Positions 1 to 7,441 of a DNA stretch of 40,507 nucleotides are shown here, one piece after another. How positions within the stretch are numbered: position 1 is the first letter of the stretch; each line of letters starts with the position of its first letter. The notes under the pieces are model-generated. The model made no database searches and was not told the origin of the DNA. It was given only the letters and a program-made list of their open reading frames with translations. Source of the stretch: Cytophagaceae bacterium (GTDB lineage: Bacteria; Bacteroidota; Bacteroidia; Cytophagales; Spirosomataceae); contig CANHXO010000009.1 in assembly GCA_947464595.1 (NCBI GenBank), positions 1-40,507 of the forward strand, read 5' to 3'. The position numbers and the translations under genes are program-made.

Positions 1-346
1 AGGTATTTTTAAATCCCCAATAATCTGAATTATACCCAATAGTCTTTCCATCAGCAAAAATTTTGATGGTATTGACGGCACCAATTTTCAAAGCGGCAGG
101 GTCAATTTCATCTAAAAAAGGCATCACTACTTGTTTATATGGAATCGTGACATTTAATCCCTTTAAAGTTGATTTATATTGATCCAGTAAGCCGGGAAAT
201 TCATCAATCGATGCAATCGGAAATTGTTCATAGGCATGCGATTGGGATAGTCCAAGCGATTGAAACTTTTCAGTAAAATACTTTTTAGAAAACGAGTGCC
301 CGAGTGGATATCCAATGAGGCCATAAAGATCCGTGATGGGCATCAT
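1..346 (-). CDS. aroE: Shikimate dehydrogenase, N-terminal part (gene runs off the left edge of the window)
   Basis: Own translation of the minus strand from ATG at 346: MMPITDLYGLIGYPLGHSFSKKYFTEKFQSLGLSQSHAYEQFPIASIDEFPGLLDQYKSTLKGLNVTIPYKQVVMPFLDEIDPAALKIGAVNTIKIFADGKTIGYNSDYWGFKNT. It has the AroE hallmarks GYPLGHSFS, GLNVTIPYK and GAVNTI...GYNSD. Not in the supplied ORF track. Confidence 0.95.
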   Translation of the reverse strand, partial: MMPITDLYGLIGYPLGHSFSKKYFTEKFQSLGLSQSHAYEQFPIASIDEFPGLLDQYKSTLKGLNVTIPYKQVVMPFLDEIDPAALKIGAVNTIKIFADGKTIGYNSDYWGFKNT

Positions 347-348
347 GA

Positions 349-984
349 TTATTTAGATAGCCTTTGTTTAATGACACCTAATAGGATAGGCAATACCGAA
401 ATACCGACAATTCCTAGGACCACCTTTTCGAAGTTTTCCTTAATAAAGGCGTTATCCCCTAAATAAAATCCAGCCATAGTGATAGAGGTCACCCAAAGAC
501 ATGCACCTAAAAATCCGTACAATAAATATACGGGATATGACATGCGTCCGGCACCAGCAACAAATGGAGCAACCGTTCTTACAATGGGTACAAATCTGGC
601 TAAAATGACCGTTTTTGCTCCATATTTTGCATAAAATGTTTCCGTTTGCTCTACATGCGAACGCTTCAAAAATAAGATTTGTTCCCTTTCCCTAATCCAA
701 GAACTGAAATATCGTCCTAAAAAATAATTGACTTGATCGCCTGATAATGCGGCTAAAATAAGCATGGGAATAACAAAATAAACATCGAGTTGGCCAGAGG
801 CAGAGGCCAACAATCCCACCGAAAATAATAAGGAATCACCTGGGAGTAATGGCATGACCACAAGTCCGGTCTCCACAAACACGATTAAAAATAAAAGTCC
901 GTAAGTTAGTGAGCCGTTGGCTGAAATAAACTCAGTCAGAAATTGCAAGGGATCTTTTAATAAATCCAAAAGGGATTGAAGCAT
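349..984 (-). CDS. DedA/SNARE-associated (VTT domain) membrane protein
   Basis: Hydrophobic protein with DedA-type motifs ETGLVVMPLLPGDSLLF and GAKTVILARFVPIVRTVAPFVAGAGRM. Confidence 0.92.
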   Translation of the reverse strand: MLQSLLDLLKDPLQFLTEFISANGSLTYGLLFLIVFVETGLVVMPLLPGDSLLFSVGLLASASGQLDVYFVIPMLILAALSGDQVNYFLGRYFSSWIREREQILFLKRSHVEQTETFYAKYGAKTVILARFVPIVRTVAPFVAGAGRMSYPVYLLYGFLGACLWVTSITMAGFYLGDNAFIKENFEKVVLGIVGISVLPILLGVIKQRLSK

Positions 985-1054
985 GTTTGTTATTTAGAAA
1001 AATAAATGAACCCCGAAAACGCAGTATTTCGTTGGGTAGGCTCAAAAAATTATT

Positions 1055-1816
1055 TTAACGCGTTAAAAAATGATCAAAAGTGTCCCCTCTCAAACCTAAC
1101 CGAATGGTTTCTAAAGAAATAACCTCATTGGGAGCAATATTGCCGACATTAACATTGGCGCCGACCAACTTAACAAACCAAACTTGTTGGGACTTTTGAG
1201 GCGCCTCCCAAATGATTTTCTCTTCGGGGATTTCAGTCAAAATCTCTTCCACTAATCCTTGACGAACTTCACCAGATGAACGGAATAAACCGACATTTCC
1301 TCCTTCTCGAGCCTCTCCGATCACCTTCCATGAACCTGCTTCTAATTCCATTTTCATCAACTTGATCCACTTGTAGGGAGGAATTATTTTAGCTTCATCT
1401 TTGGAGCCAACTTCAGAAAGTACAATGACTTGCTTGGATAACTTATGAATAAATTCACATTTTATGTCAGAGGGCATATCTACTGAACCATCCGAAATTT
1501 CAGCATATTCCATGCCATATTGATCTAGCACACGCTGATACTCATCTACTTGGCCCCTGATGTAAAATGCTTCAAATAGCGTTCCACCAAAATAAACCGG
1601 GATGCCTGCTGATTTATAAAGAGCTAATTTTTCTTTCAAATTAGGTGTCACATAAGAAGTGGCCCAACCTAGTTTTACTATATCGGTATGAGCACCGCCC
1701 ATCTCAATAAAATCCTCTACTTGCCTTAAGCTCAACCCTTTGTCCATGACCATCGTCAAACCCTTTTGACGTGGTTTTGTAGTTCTTTCTGGAATTTGAT
1801 CTAAATTATAATTCAT
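1055..1816 (-). CDS. comA: Phosphosulfolactate synthase-like protein (ComA family)
   Basis: Motifs KGLTMVMDKGLSLRQVEDFIEMGGAHTDIVKLGWATSYV, FGGTLFEAF, EISDGSVDM, EAREGGNVGLF and GANVNVGNI match my recollection of the ComA fold family. Confidence 0.85.
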   Translation of the reverse strand: MNYNLDQIPERTTKPRQKGLTMVMDKGLSLRQVEDFIEMGGAHTDIVKLGWATSYVTPNLKEKLALYKSAGIPVYFGGTLFEAFYIRGQVDEYQRVLDQYGMEYAEISDGSVDMPSDIKCEFIHKLSKQVIVLSEVGSKDEAKIIPPYKWIKLMKMELEAGSWKVIGEAREGGNVGLFRSSGEVRQGLVEEILTEIPEEKIIWEAPQKSQQVWFVKLVGANVNVGNIAPNEVISLETIRLGLRGDTFDHFLTR

Positions 1817-1947
1817 AATGTGATATTGGCTGTGATTTTTTCAATTCAAATCTAAATAGAAATTTCGGTACAAAAATAAGCATTCCGACTGAGGTCAGCA
1901 AACCTTTTGGAATTCTGTTGGTTTAGTACTTTATCACGAATTCACTC

Positions 1948-1955
1948 TATATTTG
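1948..1955 (+). promoter_or_regulatory. Candidate Bacteroidota -7 box TATATTTG (TAnnTTTG) for the DUF2147 gene
   Basis: Exact TAnnTTTG match 23 nt upstream of ATG 1978; the -33 element is not clearly placed. Confidence 0.4.
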
Positions 1956-1977
1956 TACATCCAAAAAAAATCCATCC

Positions 1978-2397
1978 ATGAAAATAACCTTTTTACTATT
2001 CTTAAGCATTCTTGTTTTACCTACAAGTTCGTTTGCAAATTCGGGTCCTGATGCTATTTTGGGCGAATGGATTTCCCAAGAGAAAGACGGAAAAATCAAC
2101 ATTTACAAACAAGGTGATAAGTTTTATGGGAAAATTATTTGGGTAAAAACGCCAGGAAAAAAAGACACCAATAATCCTGATCCAAAATTACGTTCAAGAG
2201 ATATTGTCAACTCTGTGATTCTTCAGGATTTCAAATTCAAAGGTTCAAGTTGGGAGGAAGGCAAAATATATGATCCAAAATCAGGTAAAATATACGATTG
2301 TATTTTAAAAGTTAAAGATAACAACAAAGTGCTCGATATAAGAGGCTACATAGGTGCACCCATGTTTGGGAAAACATCTACCTGGACCCGATCGTAA
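1978..2397 (+). CDS. DUF2147-family secreted protein
   Basis: Signal peptide, then GEWISQEKDGKINIYKQGDKFYGKIIWVK...GKIYDPKSGKIYDCILKVKDNNKVLDIRGYIGAPMFGKTSTW, typical of DUF2147. Confidence 0.88.
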   Translation: MKITFLLFLSILVLPTSSFANSGPDAILGEWISQEKDGKINIYKQGDKFYGKIIWVKTPGKKDTNNPDPKLRSRDIVNSVILQDFKFKGSSWEEGKIYDPKSGKIYDCILKVKDNNKVLDIRGYIGAPMFGKTSTWTRS

Positions 2398-2425
2398 TCA
2401 TTTATCAGTCCGCCTAATCCTTTAT

Positions 2426-2875
2426 ATGAAACCAAACGAAGCGGTTCTTCAATTTTTGAACCAAAATTTAGACCGTAAAATTATTGACGGAAACCCGAAT
2501 CCCGTATCTGCGTGGTTAGATGGTACCCTAAAACAAGCAAAATTAGGTTCGATTACAGCTGAATTTGACGTAAGAGCAGATCAATGTAATCACGCCGGCG
2601 TTTTACATGGGGGTGTAATTTCAACGATGTTGGATGAAATCATGGGAATGACTTTGATAACTGTTGATATAGATCATCTGTATGTAACCGTCAATTTACA
2701 TGTGGACTTTCTTTTTGGTGCGAAAGCAGGTGAAAAAATCACCGTAACGTCAGAAGTCTACCGAGTAGGTAAAAAAATTGCTAATGTGGAAGCTAAAATG
2801 TACAACCAAGAAGGCAAGATTTTAGCCAAAGGAACAAGCAATTTAGCCGCTACATCGATCCCCATAAAAATTTAA
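2426..2875 (+). CDS. PaaI-like hotdog-fold thioesterase
   Basis: ORF 2354..2875; ATG at 2426 (MKPNEAVLQF) is the more likely start because the upstream part overlaps the DUF2147 gene. Motifs NHAGVLHGGVISTMLDEIMGMTL and LHVDFLFGAKAGEKITVTSEVYRVGKKIANVEAKMYNQEGKILAKG. Confidence 0.88.
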   Translation: MKPNEAVLQFLNQNLDRKIIDGNPNPVSAWLDGTLKQAKLGSITAEFDVRADQCNHAGVLHGGVISTMLDEIMGMTLITVDIDHLYVTVNLHVDFLFGAKAGEKITVTSEVYRVGKKIANVEAKMYNQEGKILAKGTSNLAATSIPIKI

Positions 2876-4998
2876 GAAAGTACTTGATAGACCAAAAAGG
2901 CTGACAAATAAGCCAATGCGGTCATATACCCGAATTGAATTAAGGGATATTTCCAAGATTTGGTTTCTCGATAGGTCGTTGCCAAAGTACTCATGCATTG
3001 CATCGCAAAAGCATAGAAAATAAGTAAAGAGAATCCTAAAGCCATATCATACATCGGCTTTCCAGTTTGCGGATTTATCTCCGCACGCATTCTATTTTTG
3101 ATGGTCGCATTTTCATTATCAATTTCACCCCCCAAGCTGTATATGGTTGACATCGTTCCCACAAATACTTCGCGAGCTGCAAAAGAGGTAATCAAGGCAA
3201 TGCCTATTTTCCAATCATAGCCCAACGGGCGAATGGCTGGTTCAATAAATTTTCCAAAATGCCCCGCATAGGAGTTTTCCAATTTTTCACCGGCAATTTT
3301 ATTGCTGAGTTCAACACCCGTCAAATTTGGATTTTGCGTTTTAATTCTATTCGTCGCATCCTCCATACTATTTCCCGGACCATAGCTGGCCAATACCCAT
3401 AAAATAATTGAAATGGCAACAATGACTTTTCCCGCTTCAAAGACAAAAGCCTTCACATTGTTCAAAATTGTATAACTCACATGCTTAAATCTTGGCCCTT
3501 TGTAGGTGGGTAATTCCATAATGAAGTAACTCTTTTCCTTCGCCTTCAGAATCAATTTCATCATGTAGGCAGAAAATAATGCCATAAAAAATCCGAGCAA
3601 ATACAAGATAAATAGCACGAGTCCTTGCAAGTTAAAAAGCCCAAACAAGGTATTTTTTTCAGGCACCACCAAGGCAATTAATACCGTATAAATAGGCAAA
3701 CGGGCTGAGCAAGACATCAAAGGAGTCACCAAAATAGTGATCAAACGATCTTTTCTAGAACCAATCGATCGAGTGCTCATAATTGCGGGGACTGCACAAG
3801 CCACACTAGAAAGTAGCGGAACGACCGACTTCCCATTTAATCCAAATCGGCGCATTAATTTATCCATGATAAACATCACCCGAGACATATACCCCGTTTC
3901 TTCCAACATCGAAATAAAGAAAAACAAAAAGGCGATTTGTGGAATAAAAATCAAAACTCCTCCGATTCCTGCAATTAAACCGTCGGTCAACAACCCTCTT
4001 AATGTGGACTCTGGAAGTATTCCTTTCAACCAATCATTTAATAAAGCTACCCCCGCATCAATCGCATCCATGGGATAAGTGGCCCAAGTAAAAACGGCTT
4101 GAAACATGACAAATAAAATCGCCAAAAAAAACAAATAACCCCCTACAGGATGGAGGAATAGCTTATCTAATCGGTCTGTCCAGGTTTTCACCGGTGGAGC
4201 ATCCCATTGTCTATTTAAATTAATCACACAACGATCGACCACCTCCGTTAAAAACTCATAGCGTTTCACGGTTTCGGCCGACTTATATTTTTTGGGTTCA
4301 AAATCATGTTTGACCATAATTTTATCCAAATCGGCACATTGAACTTTGGTGAACATTTTCATTCGGTCATGCTCCATCAACCAAAGCAAACACCGATAGG
4401 GATCTACATCTCCAAAAGCCACCTGAATATCATTAATCAATTCCTCTGAAACCGGAAGTGGCAACCCGTCATTTGAAGCAAATCTGTTATCTAAGGTTTT
4501 TTGGACCGCTAATTTTAAGCCATTAACCCCGATCCCTTTTTTAGCATTGACCTCAGCTACTTCGACACTGAGTTCTCGGGCCAACTTAATCGAGTTGATG
4601 ACATATCCTTCATTTTCTGCTACGTCAATCATATTTAGAGCCAAAACAGTGGGAATTCCCAAATCACGAACTTGAGAAAAAAGCAATAAATTTCGCTTTA
4701 AATTAGATGCATCCGCCACGACAATGGCCATGTCAGGATAATCAGGATGAGCCGGATTGCCCAAAATATTAATCACCAATTCCTCGTCGATGGACTTTGG
4801 ATAAATACTGTATATCCCAGGTAAATCTAAAATCTCAACCTCATTTTTAGGTCCTAATTCCCAAAAGCCCGTCAATTTATCCATGGTGACCCCAGGAAAA
4901 TTTCCAGTTTTTTGGCGAAGACCTGTCAATGTATTAAACAAGGACGACTTCCCCGCATTAGGGTTTCCAATAAGTGCTATTTTAGGAATCTTGGCCAA
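2872..4998 (-). CDS. feoB: Ferrous iron transport protein B
   Basis: N-terminal G domain GNPNAGKSSLFNTLTG, DLPGIYSI, NMIDVAE; C-terminal Gate-type membrane domain with VPLLSSVACAVPAIMSTRSI and SFAAREVFVGTMSTIY. Confidence 0.97.
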   Translation of the reverse strand: MAKIPKIALIGNPNAGKSSLFNTLTGLRQKTGNFPGVTMDKLTGFWELGPKNEVEILDLPGIYSIYPKSIDEELVINILGNPAHPDYPDMAIVVADASNLKRNLLLFSQVRDLGIPTVLALNMIDVAENEGYVINSIKLARELSVEVAEVNAKKGIGVNGLKLAVQKTLDNRFASNDGLPLPVSEELINDIQVAFGDVDPYRCLLWLMEHDRMKMFTKVQCADLDKIMVKHDFEPKKYKSAETVKRYEFLTEVVDRCVINLNRQWDAPPVKTWTDRLDKLFLHPVGGYLFFLAILFVMFQAVFTWATYPMDAIDAGVALLNDWLKGILPESTLRGLLTDGLIAGIGGVLIFIPQIAFLFFFISMLEETGYMSRVMFIMDKLMRRFGLNGKSVVPLLSSVACAVPAIMSTRSIGSRKDRLITILVTPLMSCSARLPIYTVLIALVVPEKNTLFGLFNLQGLVLFILYLLGFFMALFSAYMMKLILKAKEKSYFIMELPTYKGPRFKHVSYTILNNVKAFVFEAGKVIVAISIILWVLASYGPGNSMEDATNRIKTQNPNLTGVELSNKIAGEKLENSYAGHFGKFIEPAIRPLGYDWKIGIALITSFAAREVFVGTMSTIYSLGGEIDNENATIKNRMRAEINPQTGKPMYDMALGFSLLIFYAFAMQCMSTLATTYRETKSWKYPLIQFGYMTALAYLSAFLVYQVLS

Positions 4999-4999
4999 T

Positions 5000-5224
5000 T
5001 TAAATTGAATTAATGAGGATGGTGGCCGCTTCTTCTTTTCTCATCGATAAAGTGTAGCCTGAAACTTTAATGGCAATTGGGTCGCCAAAGGGGGCATGAT
5101 GCGTTAAAATCACTTCCGTACCCGGCAAACAACCCATTTCTAATAATTTTAAGGAAAGTTTTTCATCTGTAAAACCTGCGATAAACCCATGTTCACCAAT
5201 ACCTAAATCTGCAACTGTACGCAT
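5000..5224 (-). CDS. feoA: Ferrous iron transport protein A
   Basis: 74-aa FeoA/SH3-like protein immediately upstream of feoB; LKLLEMGCLPGTEVILTHHAPFGDPIAIKVSGYTLSMRKEEAATI. Confidence 0.93.
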   Translation of the reverse strand: MRTVADLGIGEHGFIAGFTDEKLSLKLLEMGCLPGTEVILTHHAPFGDPIAIKVSGYTLSMRKEEAATILINSI

Positions 5225-5442
5225 ATAGAACTAAGCTTTCCTATTTAGAATTATTCAAAATTAGCTACAAATGTACTAAGTAAATTTGAGCTAAAAAATG
5301 ATCCAGTAGAGATTTAATTTGGTGTTTACAGCTGAAAGATTCAAATCAACAGATTTACGATTAATCCCAGGGTAAAATACTTATATAATATTCCCTAAAG
5401 CAAATTTTCTGTCGTAAATTGCAGGTCCTATTTGATTAATTC

Positions 5443-6111
5443 ATGCTAGTGAACGAAATACGCGTGTTGGTTAAAAAAGAAATCCAGATGGAATGGCGTC
5501 AGAAATACGCGATACATGGATTACTCCTGTATTTGGCCTCCACTATATTTGTGTGTTACTTATCCTTTAAAGCCAAACAACAAGCGATAAATCCCATTAC
5601 TTGGAATACTTTATTTTGGCTAATTATTTTATTTATCGCTGTTAACGCGATTGGCAAAAGTTTTACGCAGGAATCCAAACAGCGAAATATATTTTATTAC
5701 TCGATCGTAAGCCCTGAAGCGGTCATTTATTCAAAAATATTCTACAATGCCCTCGTGATGATCGGTATTTCGTTTGTAGGTATTTTGTTTTATTCTTGGG
5801 TCATGGGCAATCCCGTCGGAAATTTACCTTTATATCTACTCTCCTTAATTCTGGGATCTATCGGTTTTTCTGCGACGCTTACGATGGTGGCAGGCATAGC
5901 CGCGCAAGGGGAAAATTCGGCCACATTGATGTCTGTCCTTAGTTTTCCCATCATTATTCCATTGTTATTGATTTTACTTAAACTCTCAAAAAGTGCGATT
6001 GATGGAATATCCATGCAGGAAAATTGGGATGAAATGGCTACTTTGGCCTCTTTAGATGTAATTGTAATAGTATTATCAGGAATTTTATTTCCCTATATAT
6101 GGAGACATTAA
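5443..6111 (+). CDS. ccmB: Haem exporter protein CcmB
   Basis: 222-aa multi-TM protein; MEWRQKYA...FTQESKQRNIFYYSIVSPEAVIYSKIFYN...; next to ccmC with a 13-nt overlap. Confidence 0.9.
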   Translation: MLVNEIRVLVKKEIQMEWRQKYAIHGLLLYLASTIFVCYLSFKAKQQAINPITWNTLFWLIILFIAVNAIGKSFTQESKQRNIFYYSIVSPEAVIYSKIFYNALVMIGISFVGILFYSWVMGNPVGNLPLYLLSLILGSIGFSATLTMVAGIAAQGENSATLMSVLSFPIIIPLLLILLKLSKSAIDGISMQENWDEMATLASLDVIVIVLSGILFPYIWRH

Positions 6112-6773
6112 AAAAGAATTATTGGAAAATTGCTTGTATGTTGGTTTTGAGCTATACGATGTGGGCAGGATTTATGGGGAAAGTACCCCGACAAGCTATT
6201 TTAAATGAAACCGTAAGGAATTTATATTTTCACGTAACCATGTGGTTCACCATGATTTTTTTATTGGGTACCTCCGTGTACCATTCGATTCAATACCTTC
6301 GTAAATCCGATATCAAAAGTGACATTATCTCCAATGCCTACGTGGAGACCGGTTTAGTATTCGCCACTTTGGGTCTCGTTACGGGTAGCCTTTGGGCAAA
6401 ATTCACATGGGGAGATTGGTGGACCAATGACCCAAAATTAAATTCCGTTGCCATAGGCTTATTAATTTATTTAGCCTACGGTTTAGTTCGGTCATCGATG
6501 CCAGATGAACAGCAAAAAGCAAGAATCTCAAATGTTTATAATATTTTTGCCTTTATCATTTTCATGATTTTGATTTGGATATTACCTCGTATGACAGATT
6601 CATTGCATCCCGGAAATGGAGGGAATCCCGGATTTTCAAAATATGACTTAGATTCTAATATGCGTATGGTCTTTTATCCTGCCATCTTAGGTTGGACTTT
6701 GCTAGGTTATTGGATCGCAAACCTAAGAATTCGAATAAAAAAGTTAGAACATTTAACATCAGAAAACGAATAG
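6099..6773 (+). CDS. ccmC: Cytochrome c biogenesis protein CcmC (haem handling, WWD domain)
   Basis: KVPRQAILNETVRNLYFHVTMWF and WWD-like WGDWWTNDPKLNSVAIGLLIYLAYG. Confidence 0.92.
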   Translation: METLKKNYWKIACMLVLSYTMWAGFMGKVPRQAILNETVRNLYFHVTMWFTMIFLLGTSVYHSIQYLRKSDIKSDIISNAYVETGLVFATLGLVTGSLWAKFTWGDWWTNDPKLNSVAIGLLIYLAYGLVRSSMPDEQQKARISNVYNIFAFIIFMILIWILPRMTDSLHPGNGGNPGFSKYDLDSNMRMVFYPAILGWTLLGYWIANLRIRIKKLEHLTSENE

Positions 6774-6775
6774 AT

Positions 6776-6994
6776 ATGAAATTTTCAATCACTTTACTGA
6801 TTCTTTTAATGAGTAGTTTTGTTGGGATGGCCCAACAAGCCGACGTAGAAATGGCGGATCAATTCCGTGCAGATGGGAAAATCTATGTGGTCATTTCAGT
6901 TGTTTTATTAATTCTCATCGGTCTTTTTATATATCTTTTCAGTTTGGGTAACAAGATATCCCGACTTGAAAAAGAGATTTCTAAGAAAGCTTAA
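6776..6994 (+). CDS. CcmD-like small membrane protein
   Basis: ATG at 6776 follows the ccmC stop (TAG 6771-6773); MKFSITLLILLMSSFVGMAQQADVEMADQFRADGKIYVVISVVLLILIGLFIYLFSLGNKISRLEKEISKKA: signal peptide, one TM, basic tail; located between ccmC and ccmE. Confidence 0.75.
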   Translation: MKFSITLLILLMSSFVGMAQQADVEMADQFRADGKIYVVISVVLLILIGLFIYLFSLGNKISRLEKEISKKA

Positions 6995-6995
6995 C

Positions 6996-7439
6996 ATGAA
7001 AAAAACACATATTATCGGTTTAATTTTAGTGGCCTTTGCCATCGGTATTATTTTAATAACGACGGGCGATGCAAGTACCTATGTTGGCTTTGATGAGGCA
7101 GAAAGAATTTCTAAATCTGACCCCTCCCAAAAAGTCCACGTGGTAGGGAAACTTAAAAAAGATGCGCAAGGAAAAATCATAGGACTGGTATTTAATCCGG
7201 CCTTGGATGCTAACCGACTCGAGTTTACGGTGGAAGATAGCTTAGGCCGGGAAAATCAAGTCATTTATGCGGCACCAAAACCTCAGGATTTTGAAAAATC
7301 TGAAAAAATAGTTTTAGTTGGAAGCATGAAAGCAGATAAGGTATTTTATTGCGACAAAATTCTTTTAAAATGTCCTTCCAAATACCAAGAGGGTAAAATT
7401 TCTGCAGATTCAAGTGCTTCATTTGAAGTGAAAAAATAA
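6996..7439 (+). CDS. ccmE: Cytochrome c maturation protein CcmE, CXXXY-type variant
   Basis: ATG at 6996; YVGFDEAERISKSDPSQKVHVVGKL...LEFTVEDSLGRENQVIYAAPKPQDFEKSEKIVLVGSMKADKVFYCDKILLKCPSKYQ. OB-fold CcmE pattern with CPSKY in place of the usual KHDENY. Confidence 0.9.
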   Translation: MKKTHIIGLILVAFAIGIILITTGDASTYVGFDEAERISKSDPSQKVHVVGKLKKDAQGKIIGLVFNPALDANRLEFTVEDSLGRENQVIYAAPKPQDFEKSEKIVLVGSMKADKVFYCDKILLKCPSKYQEGKISADSSASFEVKK

Positions 7440-7441
7440 AT

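Noticed and set aside
260-466. 68-aa + strand ORF at the left edge
   Set aside because: Antisense to the aroE start and the DedA C-terminus, which are both clear.
5225-5442. Possible Fur box in the feoA/ccmB divergent region
   Set aside because: AT-rich sequence with only loose inverted symmetry; nothing matched a 19-bp Fur consensus well enough. A TACATTTG box at 5268-5275 (-) lacks a well-placed -33 element.
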